Source of the DNA: Perkinsus olseni
Lineage: Eukaryota > Perkinsozoa > Perkinsida > Perkinsidae
DNA: 64,000 bases
Assembly: GCA_013115135.1 (NCBI GenBank)
Contig: JABANP010000178.1
Span: 32,621 to 96,620 of the forward strand
Reading direction: 5' to 3'
Shown here: piece by piece, positions 40,495 to 51,493 of the stretch
Layout of the letters: every line of letters begins with the position of its first letter
Position numbering within the stretch: the first letter of the stretch is position 1
Position numbers and translations under genes: made by a program
Notes under the pieces: model-generated
The model's database searches: none
Told to the model about the DNA's origin: nothing
The model's input: only the letters and a program-made list of their open reading frames with translations

Positions 40495-40716
40495 ATGTTC
40501 GTCTACACCATCCTCGCCGTCATCTGTCTCCTGGCCCACTCCGTCCAAGCCTCGGGCTCTGCCTTCGTCATCGCCGATAAGCTCCTCCGCGCCAGTGGGG
40601 ACCATTGCCAACGTATTTGTGATGAGCGTCCCGACTGTATCTTCAGCTATTGTGGAGAAGACAAGAGGTGCCACAACCTCCACGAGGTCGGCTCAAACGC
40701 TGAGATCCCCTGTTAA
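40495..40716 (+). CDS. Small Cys-rich secreted protein, PAN/apple-like, copy 1
   Basis: 73 residues with a strong signal peptide (MFVYTILAVICLLAHSVQAS). The mature peptide of about 52 residues has six cysteines: HCQRICDERPDCIFSYC, then KRCHNL and terminal PC. The C-x3-C-x6-C-x4-C spacing with an aromatic between resembles half a PAN/apple domain (carbohydrate or protein binding), though it is too short for a whole one; a following exon may extend it. The intron-free frame stops at TAA. Nearly identical to 42723-42944. Confidence 0.75.
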   Translation: MFVYTILAVICLLAHSVQASGSAFVIADKLLRASGDHCQRICDERPDCIFSYCGEDKRCHNLHEVGSNAEIPC

Positions 40717-41859
40717 AGTGGCCATACTGCCGTACCGGTCGTCTACTGATCTCCTCCAGTTATCTGGTTCTGTTGTTCCCGCTGAGTTTGACTTATTCTA
40801 GTATTTCCATTGAAGTATAAAGTAAGACGTGTGAATCAGAGCTTCGTTTGTATTTGTTATGAGGGTTGTGTTGTCAGTGGGTCGATAACGGATTCCGTAT
40901 GAATCACACACAGTTCCTTTGGGCTCCTCAACGGGGTGTAGAATGTGCTCAGAACCGCTGCTTAAGCTCCTTGCTCTCGAATGCATTTGAGAAAACATGG
41001 CCCTCGAGGGATTGCCAGAGCTTCTGTAGAGAATCTCCCAGCAATCGTTATGAAGTTTTTGCTTTGCGCTGACTCTCAGCGCACAACCGCTTCGCGGGTA
41101 TTTCGCGGGGTAGCTCAGAACTTCTGAGTCAGAAGTGCTTACGGTGTAAGGCAACGTGTTGCGTGTAGCGTAAAGAACGAGCCGCCCCGGAGTTGATCCT
41201 TGTGCGTGCGATATTGTGCACAACCGTTTCGTCGACTGACTCGTGTATCGTGTTAATTGATTACTGTTTCGCGTAGATTTGCGGCCCTTTGCCGCGCATC
41301 TTTCTCGAGCCCACCCTTAACCACCCGGGAGGGAGACCGAACACTGGCACTCCATGGCACTTCGGGCAGGCGTGGTTTTACTACGTTCGTCGAGCGGTTT
41401 GGTGGGAATGCTCAACGGATCGTTTCACGCTGCTCTATGATGAGCCGGGTCTCTGGCCCGTATTACGCATTTGTGACGGTTCAGGTCTTTTCACAATCAT
41501 TCTCGCGTACCGCCTCTCCCTAACTCCCGAGTAGTGGAGCGGCTCTCAGGTATAGTGCAACGGGAAGGACGCACTTCTAAGTTCGAAACGATAAAGCGAC
41601 TGCAGCTGAACCTCCGGGTTTCGGGGTTTGTGATGATGCTGGTTTTATTTCGGGTAGCAATCATACGTTGGAGCCTCCAACTTGCAGGATCTGAGTAGAT
41701 ACGCGGCACCCAGCGGGTTTCATCGAGTCAATGCGCGGACAAGATCCTGTGCGCAATGAAGTTCACAGCCGAAGCCGCAGTACTTGAATGTTGACGGCTG
41801 GAGCTAGTCACTCGCTGGGAACAGAAACAATCCTGGCATGCTGTGACAGCATTGCTGTC

Positions 41860-41927
41860 ATTGTGATGCTGATGGACGTGAGCTCGACCCAGCTCTACGC
41901 TTCCTAGACGTGGAGGTGGGATACTAG
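41860..41927 (+). CDS. Short terminal exon encoding DADGRELDPALRFLDVEVGY
   Basis: A 20-codon stretch before a TAG is conserved in protein sequence with 43730-43786 and 6400-6440, suggesting a real C-terminal exon. The acceptor could be the CAG near 41849. Upstream exons of this gene were not identified within the duplicated unit. Confidence 0.35.
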
Positions 41928-42722
41928 GTCTGACACTGATGAACATCAGACAGGTCAGAGCGGAGCCCACGCACTGTTCACACTCCCAACATCTGAAGCA
42001 TGGGAATTTCCTGAGTGTGTCAGTTGAAACTCCAACGCCGTCGCCCGCTCAGTTAGACTGGGTCCCGATGTGCTAACAACTCAGCGATGAGCTCAAGTCA
42101 TCGGCTCATAGGAGGGAGAGTTTCTATGTACGTCTCATGCGTGCGTGGCGATATCTTCGGCTGGATGCACCCGCCAAGCATGCATGCTGCACGAGGACCA
42201 CCAACTGTTGGCAACCAACAGCAGTTACGAGTAAAATTCAACTCACTTCGATAAGTGTTCCGCTGAGGGATTTAACGCAGGCTCTCACTGAGAGCCCGCT
42301 GGAACTTGAGGAGACAGCCACTAGTGCATGTTGTTAGCGTGGTAGTCAAAGAAGGTGACGGGTGCTGTTCCGTTTGCATGGCTATTCAGAAATGCACTGA
42401 GGCTATTACTTCCGTCAGCTTGGCGTGTGTGAGGTTAGCCTGTCGCCAGAAATCCCAAACATGTTACTCGGGTATGGCCGTGGCGCTCGCCTTTGTGTGA
42501 TTGGGACATTCTATGCGTTTCATCTTTGCATGTTCATTGTTGAAACCGCCCAATGTTCATTGTTGATCCCGCTATATCATTACGTCCACTGGTAGATCCA
42601 GTGACTCAGTCACTGTGACTGAATATTCAAGATCTTCGCTTTCGGCGACCTTCTCCATGATTTTTCCTGAGGGTGCAGTTGTCGCTTTACAGTTGAAAGC
42701 TTCACTCCTGTTCTGCTAAGTA

Positions 42723-42944
42723 ATGTTCGTCTACACCATCCTCGCCATCATCTGCCTCCTGGCCCACTCCGTCCAAGCCTCGGGCTCTGCCTTCGTCATC
42801 GCCGATAAGCTCCTTCGCGCCAGTGGAGACCATTGCCAACGTATTTGTGATGAGCGTCCCGACTGCATCTTCAGCTATTGTGAAGAGGACAAGAGGTGCC
42901 ACAACCTCCACGAGGTCGACTCAAACGCTGAGATCCCCTGTTAA
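42723..42944 (+). CDS. Small Cys-rich secreted protein, PAN/apple-like, copy 2
   Basis: Same length and cysteine pattern as copy 1. Three residue differences are visible: Val9 to Ile, Gly54 to Glu near FSYC, and Gly66 to Asp in HEVDSN. The 5' flank (GAGGGTGCAGTTGTCGCTTT ending CTAAGTA before the ATG) is also conserved, so both copies are probably expressed. Secreted, function unknown. Confidence 0.75.
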   Translation: MFVYTILAIICLLAHSVQASGSAFVIADKLLRASGDHCQRICDERPDCIFSYCEEDKRCHNLHEVDSNAEIPC

Positions 42945-43729
42945 AGTGGCCATAGTGCCGTATCGGTCGTCTACTGATCTCCTCCAGTTATCTGGTTCTG
43001 TTGCTCCCGCTGATTTTGACTTATTCTAGTATTTCCATGGAAGTATAAAGTAAGACGTGTGAATTAGAGTTTCGTTTGAATCTCATATGACGGTTGTGTT
43101 ATGAGTGGATCGATCGCGTATTTCATACACATCACACAGTATTCGGTAGGGCCCCTAACTTAAGGGCTCCTCGAGAGTTCGGTGATGGATCTGCTTCAGG
43201 CGGATACCTGATAGTATATTCAGGAACAAGTCATGAACTTTTCTCGTTGTGCTGAAAGTGAGCGCATAACTATCTCACGGGTATCTCCTTTTTGACGGGG
43301 TTCATCATGCGTGGGGTAGTTCAGATTTCTTGAGAAGTTTATTCGCAGTTGGAAGAGATTGAGGTCACCGAGCTCTTTTCCGTAGTCCAGAAATGCCGTT
43401 GAGCTCCCAGGAAGCTCCTGTATGTTGCAACGCAAAGGGCACACTCCAAACTCCGAAACCATCGACTCGATAGCATCGAGCGACGGCAGGTGAGCCTCCG
43501 CGCTAAGAGGTTTGTGATGACACTGGTTTCATTCCTGGTAGCACTGCTACGTTGGAAGATTTGCGTGAGCCAACCTAACGGAGGCAATGCGCGGACAACA
43601 TTCTGTGCGCAATGAACTTCACGGCTAAGCTCGCAGTACTTCAACGAAGTTCACGGGTAGAGCTAGTAAGGCCCAAGCAACGAAAACAATCGTAAGATGT
43701 TAAGCTTCGGAATCACATTTCGTGATGAT

Positions 43730-43786
43730 GGCGGACGTAAACCCGACCTAGCCCTCCGCTCCCTGGATGTGGAGGTGAGATATTAG
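43730..43786 (+). CDS. Short terminal exon encoding RKPDLALRSLDVEVRY, copy 2
   Basis: Counterpart of 41860-41927; ends at TAG 43784-43786. Residue changes but no stop or indel within the shared peptide. Confidence 0.3.
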   Translation, partial: GGRKPDLALRSLDVEVRY

Positions 43787-43919
43787 AGACTGCTGGCTCG
43801 ACCCAGAGTGGGTTTTGATTCGGCAGTCCCCTCGTGTTCCTACGGAACAGGGGTGGCTATCAACTACCGGTTGGCTGCTGCGAGCGTAGGCTACGGCTAG
43901 CAGGTGTGCGGCACACTGT

Positions 43920-44405
43920 GTGCCGATTTTCCCTTCAGAGGACGTGGCCAGGGGTAGTACTGCTGGTACGTTGCAGTTTCACTTCACACAGGAGCTCACG
44001 ACAACACTGGCTGAAGCGGATGGGGGTGACTCTAGGTCGGTGAGCCTGGAACAATCGAGAGGTTCTTCGGCTGGCACGGGACGATCGCCGTCCAATGGCC
44101 GGACGACATTTGTGAAACACTCGCTTCCGCCTGCAGTCAGTATGGTCGCCGACAAGCTCGAATGGAACAAGTATATAGCGAGCAGCAAGCATAAAGTGGA
44201 ACTGTCGCTCCTCGATGCGCAATCATCTACTATGGATGCGTGCCAGAAAGCTGCTGTTGCCGTGGATGAAGCGGCGGTTGCTCACGAGAGAGATGCCGTA
44301 GCTCAGGGAATCTTCCTGAAAAAGAGGCTCCTAGGACTCAAGTCAGAGTCTGAGTCTCAGGCTATTCGAGGAACAACATTAGCTGATGGAAACCAAAGGC
44401 TGTAA
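43920..44405 (+). CDS. Hypothetical protein, Ala/Ser-rich, helical C-terminus
   Basis: 161-codon frame starting at a non-ATG codon, so probably an exon entered through the CCCTTCAG acceptor at about 43939. It contains QFHFTQELTTTLAEADGG, MVADKLEWNKYIASSKHKVE and a helix KAAVAVDEAAVAHERDAVAQ. The C-terminus is basic (FLKKRLLGLK). No recognised domain. Confidence 0.4.
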   Translation: MPIFPSEDVARGSTAGTLQFHFTQELTTTLAEADGGDSRSVSLEQSRGSSAGTGRSPSNGRTTFVKHSLPPAVSMVADKLEWNKYIASSKHKVELSLLDAQSSTMDACQKAAVAVDEAAVAHERDAVAQGIFLKKRLLGLKSESESQAIRGTTLADGNQRL

Positions 44406-44691
44406 AAAAGCCAAGCCAGCTAAGTATAGCCAGGAAGCATGAGAGTTGAGCTGGGTCTCGAGTAATCGTCTGAATCGTTTGGTTATGTTGTCTCCTTCTA
44501 TCTGAACTGTGTTTTCATGCTACGACCGCCATGTGTTTCTACTATCAGCAAGTATCCAACATTGTAGCTTACTGTGACAACACTCGAAATCCGTATACAT
44601 CAAGAACCACAGAACTGCCGTTATACTAGTAAGTGGCGCTTCATTTACAGCACAAACGAAAAGAAAAAAGACCGCAAACCACTGTTTACAT

Positions 44692-44915
44692 CTAGTTCAG
44701 AATCGCACCAAGTTTAGTGCAATATTTTTGCGGCTCAATGATCGGTTTGTTCTTATCATTCTTATCAAAGGGACAGCAATAATTGTCCAGCTCCCCTTGC
44801 GTAGGCGTGGAGGCCTCGTGACCCCCGCCCTCTAAAATCGACCCTTCGTGAACAGAAAATCGCGGCTGAGCGGAGGGGCCCCTTGGAGGTCCTTTCGCGT
44901 TGTAATTCTGGCTGC
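44692..44915 (-). CDS. C-terminal exon of an unrecognised minus-strand protein
   Basis: SQNYNAKGPPRGPSAQPRFS, then DNYCCPFDKNDKNKPIIEPQ and a stop at 44692, read after the AG at about 44908. An upstream frame (CLTMKIGPEGLNIIENTTPE) may be part of the same gene. This is near the left edge of the AT-rich island. Low certainty on structure. Confidence 0.3.
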
Positions 44916-45275
44916 TCACCGCGAGGATCTATCAAACTCCGGCGTCGTATTTTCTATGATATTGAGCCCCTCTGGCCCAATTTTCATCGTCAAACACTCG
45001 TTTCTCGCGGGTGGGACCACGATCAAAGTCACTCACATTGCAGTGAAACACCCTTTAGCGTCGGTTCTTGTACAAAGAGCCTTAAGCTAGTAACAAACTC
45101 ACGAATAATATCAACTTGTGGCCTTCAACAAGTTGATGACGGGAAGTAACACGATACTTGGCGTCTCAATTTTCTCGATGCTAGTAACACAACAGTTGTC
45201 TTCGACATTTGTGGAATTAAAAATTCTTAGTGCTCAACGGTTGACCGTTGGCGCACCGTCCGTGGTGAGCCTTTT

Positions 45276-45360
45276 TTTCGGTGGTGAAAATTTTAGTGGA
45301 ATTGGAGAACATGGAGCGGTTCTATGTCTTCTTTAGCGTGTAATGGGCATGCTATAATGG
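45276..45360 (+). pseudogene. Relic of the 45524 gene
   Basis: FFGGENFSGIGEHGAVLCLL, then NGHA in the next frame after a stop, aligns with VFGGEVVTGIGKDGKPYMSL and NGYV of the gene just downstream. A partial, stop-interrupted tandem copy 350 bp upstream. Confidence 0.55.
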
Positions 45361-45523
45361 TTGTGTATGCGTAACACTGTAAGGGTTCTTGTAGAAGCAG
45401 CGTTGAATCATCCTTTTCGAGAGTAAATGCTAGTTGCACAAAAGTTGTCTTCTTTTTGGAGTACTCATTGTTTGTAGCTTCTTTTCCAAACTTGAAGTTA
45501 ATATCTTCATTCCAAAACATCTC

Positions 45524-45952
45524 ATGTTTGGCTCGGTATCTCCGGATAGGGACCCTGAAGAGGTGTCGTTGCTATTAAGGGAGCATGGTTATTCACCAGA
45601 AGGCATCGTTCGTGTGGTTCAGCAAGTTTTCGGTGGGGAAGTGGTTACTGGAATTGGAAAGGATGGAAAGCCCTATATGTCTTTATTAACGTCTAATGGG
45701 TATGTCATTTGTGGTACTATTCAAGATAGTACCGCGTACTTGGAAGGTGTACGCTGTGGAGTATGTACAAGGCGTATTACGGAGGGTTCCAGGGATGGAT
45801 CGGCCTTATTGAAAAATGTGGAAAACTTGTTGGGTCGTTGTAGGGTAAGACAGAAGAATTCGGAGAAGAAGAGGAAAGCAGAGTCGGAGGTTAATGCTGA
45901 AGTAATGGCCAAAAGGAAAGCTTATTGGAGAGCGGTCTGTGAGACCAAATGA
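45524..45952 (+). CDS. Island gene A: 142-residue hypothetical protein
   Basis: The frame is open from 45434, but the first good ATG is 45524 (MFGSVSPDRDPEEVSLLLRE). The middle has IVRVVQQVFGGEVVTGIGKD, MSLLTSNGYVICGTIQD and a CGVC pair. The C-terminus is strongly basic (QKNSEKKRKAESEVNAEVMA), a likely nuclear localisation signal. Not clearly homologous to genes B-G next to it. No family recognised; the basic tail suggests nucleic-acid contact, by inference only. Confidence 0.6.
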   Translation: MFGSVSPDRDPEEVSLLLREHGYSPEGIVRVVQQVFGGEVVTGIGKDGKPYMSLLTSNGYVICGTIQDSTAYLEGVRCGVCTRRITEGSRDGSALLKNVENLLGRCRVRQKNSEKKRKAESEVNAEVMAKRKAYWRAVCETK

Positions 45953-46099
45953 GGCGTTGATAGTCCGTTCGTGATTTCTTATATTAGATGGCTTTAATTA
46001 CTTCATCTGTTTTCGACAGTGTTGGTTGCGTGTTGTTTGGGGGTTTAGTGGTATCTGTCTTGTGTTTATTGTAGTGCATAGTTTCCACATTTTGTTGCA

Positions 46100-47212
46100 A
46101 TGGTTAACAGGTCAAGTAGTAGCAGTTCTGAAGATTCGGTAAGGTTCATGTTTGGTTTTTTGATTTGTCCATTTTTCAATTTAGGATTCAGAGACCTGTC
46201 CATCGTTCGTTTCTGAAAACACTCAAGCTGTGGAGCGTGGTAACTCTGGACTTCTCGTTGAATCAGATGTTGAGGTTACCAATGGAACTATATCTAAAGA
46301 TGATTTCCAGGTAGGACGCGTTGTTCAGATTGTTTATTCAACACTATTAATATTATCAGTTTGTTGAAGCGGGAGTTGTTGACAAGGATATCAAAGCCTT
46401 CTGCAAGCTTAGTGACTTTGGAAAAGTCTATGGTTGGGATGTCGTTGGTGAGATTGGCAACAGTGCACTGGCGTTGGGACGGAATGATTTTACCTACTTA
46501 TGTGCTCGTATGGGTAGAGATAAGCCAGATGATGGGGGAGCTAGAGGTAGTTTCATTTCATAGCAAGTAATGGATTTCTTATTTTCTTCTATATTCAGGT
46601 TCTTGTACTCCTGAGTCATCCGGTCCTTCCAACTTAAGGGTTGGCTCTGTAGCAGAACCTGAGTTGGCGGAAGCTTGTCATGGGAGTAAAGAAGGCAATC
46701 AGGAGAAGAGCGGGCGTGGTCGTTCTTATCCATCGTGGGTTCAGCAATTGATGGATGATACTGTCTTGGAGTCTGTGGAGGCTCCATTCCGGATGTTCGG
46801 ACGAGGCTTTCTTCTTTGTGACGTTGCCAAGAAGTTGAAGTATTGGAAGGGATTTCCAGCCTTCGTAGCAGCTAAAGCGGAAGAAGGTGGTCATCCGAAC
46901 TTTGTACGCAAGCCTCATCACTTTAGGGATGTCTATCGCAAGGGTGGCTTTAAACGGTTGTGTAAACGATTAGGACAGGATCCAGAGAAGAAAGATTCTG
47001 ATGTGGTTCCAGAAGGGGTTAAAGTAGTCAACGAGCGGCTTTGTACGTTTATTTACGAGTGTGCAAGTAAGTCTCATTATTTTATTTCCGACGCAGATCT
47101 TGCGGGTTTCCTCTCATCTCCGAACCCTCAAACTCGTCGTCGAGTCAAGAGTGTGCCTGTTGTTGATGTGAGTTCTAGTGATAGCGATGACAGGGATGAG
47201 GAAACAGAATGA
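46100..47212 (+). CDS. Island family gene B: two-module protein with SIM-like tail (321 residues)
   Basis: Exons 46100-46138, 46185-46310, 46360-46546, 46599-47212, all in phase, GT-AG introns of 46-52 nt. The Ser-rich start (MVNRSSSSSSEDS) precedes module 1 with DVVGEIGNSALALGRNDF. Module 2 has YPSWVQQLMDDTVLES, MFGRGFLLCDVAKKLKYWKG and FRDVYRKGGFKRLCKRLG. The tail VPVVDVSSSDSDDRDEETE looks like a SUMO-interaction motif with an acidic/phosphorylatable flank. C, D, E, F and the inverted G share one or both modules. No known family recognised. Nuclear location and SUMO binding are inferences. Confidence 0.7.
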
Positions 47213-47353
47213 GGAATTGGCAGTTTATACCAACTCCATATTTTTCTATTCCATTTTTCTCCTTCGTGTTTGGTTGGTGCTGGGGTAGGTTGATTATTAT
47301 TTGTATGTGGTTGGGTCACTTCCTGTCAGATTATTATCCTTGCGACCGACAAT

Positions 47354-47986
47354 ATGTCTTGTCTTAGCGGTAAAGAACAAAGTGGTGAGGGTGGATTTAC
47401 CAATCCTGCTAAGGTGCAGGGCGACGGACCGGTGGGAAGTGAGGTGAGTTTGCTTAAAATCGTTGCATGTAATATAAGGGTGTATGAATTTTATTAGGCT
47501 GGTACCCCCTTGTACGTGAGCCGTCAATTGAAAGATAGTGTTATTCAGTATACGCTCTTACTTGCTAATATGGATGTGCCAATGGATACTATTAGGGATA
47601 TTGGCAATGCTGCCCTTGCATTGGGGTATGTACAATTTAATGACTGCTGTGATGTTTTGGATGCTTCAAGTCCTAGCTCGAGTGGTGGACGGAAACGTCG
47701 TGTTTGTGGGAAACTCGATAAAGTGGATGATGATTGTCCTGAATGGCTTGTGGAGTTTATGGTGTCCAAGATTGTTGCTGAGATCTCAGATGATTTGAAC
47801 CTTTTTGGACGGGCTTATCTTTTTTATTGTCCTACTAAGGAAGTTGTGTATTGGATTGGTTTTGATGCTGAAGTACAGAGGCTTGCTATCAAGGATAATC
47901 TAGTCTATGAAAGTCACAGTCCAGAGTGGTATTGTAGGGGTGTGTACTCAACTCAACGTTTCCATCGAGTGCTTCAAGAATCTTAA
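47354..47986 (+). CDS. Island family gene C (192 residues), shortened C-terminus
   Basis: Exons 47354-47443 and 47498-47986, phase 0, 54-nt intron. Module 1: DTIRDIGNAALALGYVQF. Module 2: CPEWLVEFMVSKIVAE, NLFGRAYLFYCPTKEVVYWI and SPEWYCRGVY. It stops after FHRVLQES. In another frame beyond 47955 the sequence still encodes NVSIECFKNLKGVTMPSRKF and ARDRSEEVVKQLE, matching the E C-terminus (IPIDYFKNMKPVGTRAKKLA, KDRSDEY). So C has a frameshift or a 28-nt intron near 47940-47967, or was recently truncated. Confidence 0.7.
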
Positions 47987-48193
47987 GGGAGTTACTATGC
48001 CGTCCAGAAAGTTTGCTCGTGATCGGTCTGAAGAAGTTGTGAAGCAGTTGGAAAGTAAGTTTATGAAGGAAGAGTAGTTATTTATGGTGTTTGGTTTCTA
48101 ATATCTTTTCCTTTGTTGATGTGTTGTGCCGTGTGGGCATACATTGAGGTTATTCCATTTTTTAATATTGGTGTAGTTTTAGTGTTCTATTCC

Positions 48194-48924
48194 ATGTCTT
48201 CTCCAGTATCACCAAGTTCACGGGTACTTACAATTTTTGGTAGTAGGCTTGGTAGAGGTTGTGCTTCAGGTCTGTCGTAGATATCGACTCCCATTTGGCG
48301 AGAAGACCTTGGATTGTATAGCGACAAAAATACCATGGAAAGATATTCAAGCTATATCTGCTTGTGCTTCGGATCTCGGAATGGAGAACTTCAATTATAT
48401 GTGTAACTGTAATTTGAAAAGTAGTGCGGTATGGTTTCTATGAACCTAGTCTATTAGTTTCGTGATTTAGGTTGTCGTGAATATCCAACAGAGTTGCCGG
48501 TATGGTTGCAGGATTTGATGGAAACCACTGTTTTCTGTATGCTCACCGTTTGCTTTCAGCGAGTGGGTTCTAGGTATTTTGAAAGATTTGACCCGGCTAC
48601 TAGCCGGCGGCTAGGGATATTAGATATTGGACAAATTTCGACCGTCTCGCAGTGGTTCGAGCTAGGTCGATCTGCGTTGAGCATACTCCGCGGTCCCCTT
48701 ATCAATATTGGGCATGCTATGTAAATTGTTATGGTCCTTGTATGTATAAGAAGCACAATCTATTTTGGGAAGGTTATGAGAGGGAAGTTTATTTTCACGC
48801 TGGTGCAAAGAACTTTGCTGCGATGGAGAATATTAGGAAGAATCTCTCCGACCTTGTAATTATTGAGGCTGAACGCGGGAAGTATGATCTTTATGATACC
48901 GAACTGCGACCATTGGCTGATTAA
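48194..48924 (+). CDS. Island family gene D (172 residues), divergent
   Basis: Exons 48194-48223, 48270-48420, 48471-48566, 48653-48924, summing to 519 nt in phase. N-terminal part: RRYRLPFGEKTLDCIATKIP and WKDIQAISACASDLGMENF, aligned with module 1. Module 2: ELPVWLQDLMETTVF, YKKHNLFWEGYEREVYFHAG. The donor I use at 48567 (gttcta) is not the strongest GT; the better gtattt at 48576 gives an early stop. This gene may be degrading or the model may be slightly wrong. Confidence 0.55.
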
Positions 48925-49054
48925 TGTGGAACTCCAGTTAATGATTGGGTCGCAACGTGGGTTAAGTTGGAAACCAGTTTCTTCATACGTTATGTTATTA
49001 TGGTTGAGGGGGTGGGAATCGAAACGCTAGTTTCTTTTTTTGTTATTATCTGAA

Positions 49055-49826
49055 ATGGAGAACCAAGCTGGAAACAGCTCTGGGAGTGATACGGCTTCGG
49101 TAAAGACGCATGTAACGGCAGAAGTAGTATGTTCGGAAGGGTCAGGGGTAATATTTTATTTGAGTAAGGTTTTTAAGGTTTACTGTGTCCATAACAGGTG
49201 CATTATGAGGAAGCCGTTGATTCAGGAGGTTCACCAAGTATGGCTATGTATAAGGCTGTGTTGGCTGAGTCAACTTGACTCAAATGCCGGTCGATCCCGT
49301 GACTATACGGAAAATTGGTAATGCCGCCATAGCCTTGGGCTCCATCCAGTTTGACGATTTTTGTAATACTTATTCCACGGCGGCTGTTACGGCTAAGAAT
49401 TCTGGAGTGACTAGGGGGGGTGCGGCGCAAGTGCGCAGTATGAAGCCTGCCACTGCTAGAAGACCGGTGTCGTGTCCTGCGTGGATTGCTGAACTTATGG
49501 CGGAGAAGGTGTACACTGAGATGTTGCCAGAGTATAATGTTTATGGTAGGGCTTTGTTGTACTATGGTCCATTCAAGAAGGCTATTTATTGGAATGGTTT
49601 TGACTCTGTGGTGAGGGATTTCGCTTCCAGAAACAACATTGACTTTGAAGGACGAACATCGGAATGGTATGGGAAAGCGTGTGTGCACAATATCGTGCTA
49701 GAGAAGATTGCGCAGCGGTTTGATATTCCTATTGACTATTTTAAGAACATGAAGCCGGTTGGTACTCGGGCTAAGAAGTTGGCTAAGGATCGGTCTGATG
49801 AGTATCTTGCCGGTTTGGATGGATAA
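49055..49826 (+). CDS. Island family gene E (229 residues), best-preserved module 2
   Basis: Exons 49055-49147, 49198-49237, 49270-49826 (690 nt, in phase); intron 2 would be only 32 nt. Without it the frame breaks, so this is either an ultra-short intron or a frameshift. Module 1: VTIRKIGNAAIALGSIQFDD. Module 2: CPAWIAELMAEKVYTEMLPE, YNVYGRALLYYGPFKKAIYW then NGF, TSEWYGKACV. C-terminus: IPIDYFKNMKPVGTRAKKLA. Alignment to C is clear over the whole length. Confidence 0.65.
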
Positions 49827-49955
49827 GCTGGGATAATCTTAAATCCAGATTTTGATTGGTTTTGGATTTGTGTTTTCCATTTGGTTGGGTCCAATAAGTT
49901 CATTATATTGTTATCGACTTGGTTATTTTTGGTAGGTTAGAACCGATTTTTATTC

Positions 49956-51017
49956 ATGTCCTCTGAAGACAATTCTGTTATTGATCTTACGGAAGATCCC
50001 GTTGAGGTTGTGAGTGTGCATAGTAGTGTTGCTGGATCGCCGCGCGATGAAGCGGAGAGTGGTCATAATTTAATTTTTTTGGGGTATGATTTAAGTGGAT
50101 CTCTCAGGTATTCCTCTGGTCACCAGAGGAATTGGGCACTTGCAGTGTTGTACTCCGATCTTTGGTATCCATCCACCAGAGTCTGGTGATGGAAAGAGGG
50201 ATGGAAAAAATGTCAGATCGTCTACATGGTAAGTTGCCCTACGGAAGGACTAATAGGATTTGTCTAACCTTGTTGGTGAGGGTGTGGTAAGTCGCATTTT
50301 GGTAGGCTGGTGCTAAGATGGCGGTTCTGCCGATGGGGAAGAAGGCTATATCTTCGGCCCTTATCCCTGGAAACATTGCTTTGCAGATTGCAATGACTAT
50401 CAATCCTTGGCGTCCTAGTGAGCGGTTACCACGCCCATGTACTAGAGTTGTGTATCTGATTGACAGTGAGTTAGGTTTCAAATCATCGTGTAGCCACATG
50501 TTACATGCGAGCAGTCTCGGCTAGAAGATCTATTGGGGGTTCCATTGCGGGGAATATTTCCCACATAGTGCGTCTGATGTTAGCTCGCAGACGGAACCCA
50601 CTAGAACCTCGTGCCATTTCTGATACACAAGTAATCGATGAGATTATACCATATTGTTGTAGAAGGGGTATTGTGTGTTTCGGTTGCAAACAAAATTTGG
50701 TACTTATTTGACAAGGGTGTGGTTTGGAACTATTACGCATAGTTTCCCTTTTTATTGGTACGCCTAAGGTGAAGGATCGTGGATTTATTGGCTACGAGGA
50801 CTTCGTGGAACATTTTCAGTGTATGGGTCTGACGAAAGATGAGGCAGAGCGCGAGGCTACGCTTGTTGTGGAGAAAAGCAAGCGATGGGTTTTGATCGTG
50901 TGTTCATCGTTTTGTGCTATATGGTCGTTAGGCGTAGGAAAGTGGAGTTTGCTGAAGAAGGTGATGGGCGTGGAAGAGATGAGGAATTTTTGGAAAACAC
51001 TGGCAAGGATAAAATGA
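49956..51017 (+). CDS. Island family gene F, SIM-bearing N-terminus, exon structure unresolved
   Basis: ATG 49956: MSSEDNSVIDLTEDPVEVVS. VIDLT flanked by acidic residues is a textbook SUMO-interaction motif. Later exons show LPMGKKAISSALIPGNIALQ (compare D: LPFGEKTLDCIATKIP), VIDEIIPYCCRRGIVCF and GYEDFVEHFQCMGLTKDEAE. These match parts of modules 1 and 2. In-frame stops and unresolved joints near 50500 and 50710 mean it may be a pseudogene. The last frame ends at 51017. Confidence 0.4.
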
Positions 51018-51485
51018 ATAAGTGAAGCCTGCAGTAATATATCGTGGGTTATGTATGTATATATTCGTGTTTAGGTCTCCGGAAACCACTGAAGGATAGT
51101 TTGTATTCTGTGAAGTAGTCGGAAAGTTACCTGTTGGAGATCGCGTGTGAAAAGTACAAGCAGTGTTATTGGTTGGGTTGTTAATGAATTACATTGATGA
51201 TTAAATATTAAGATATTTGTACTTTCGCACTTAGGGTAATTCCCTGTTGGATTTGGCGATTGGTAGCAGATTAGGCACCCTTTAATCCATATTTACTGTT
51301 CTCAACTAAACATTTGTTCAAAATAAAAAATCAGGCGATAGTGATTCCATCAATAAAATCTCGACCTGACATCTGGTATTTGACGTCCGGTACTGGACAT
51401 CCAGCACTTGACATCCCGATAGATGGAACTTGACGCAGGTAAGGTACCTTTTAAAAAAATAAAATCATGTCAGAGCTGAATCCTT
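51018..51485. other. AT-rich spacer in the island
   Basis: No gene. 51360-51435 has a loose repeat of TTGACATCC/GGACATCCAGC-like words with a period of about 15 bp. Confidence 0.4.
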
Positions 51486-51493
51486 TCTACCCT

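Larger units (their letters stand above)
39914..41940. repeat. Tandem segmental duplication, unit 1
   Basis: Direct repeat of 42112-43790; the twin genes are offset by 2228 bp. Matching landmarks: TGTACGTCTC, GAACATGTTACTCGGGTATGGC, TTGGGACATTCTATGCGTTTC, the 73-codon gene, GAAGTATAAAGTAAGACGTG, and the terminal LDVEVGY exon. Unit 1 has extra sequence at about 41200-41530. Confidence 0.85.
42112..43790. repeat. Tandem segmental duplication, unit 2
   Basis: Second unit. Near the small secreted-protein gene identity is over 90% by eye, decreasing to about 70% at the ends. It lacks about 300 bp present in unit 1 at 41200-41530. Confidence 0.85.

Noticed and set aside
40459..42911. Antisense frames of the twin secreted-protein genes
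   Set aside because: Mirror frames preserved only because the two copies are nearly identical.
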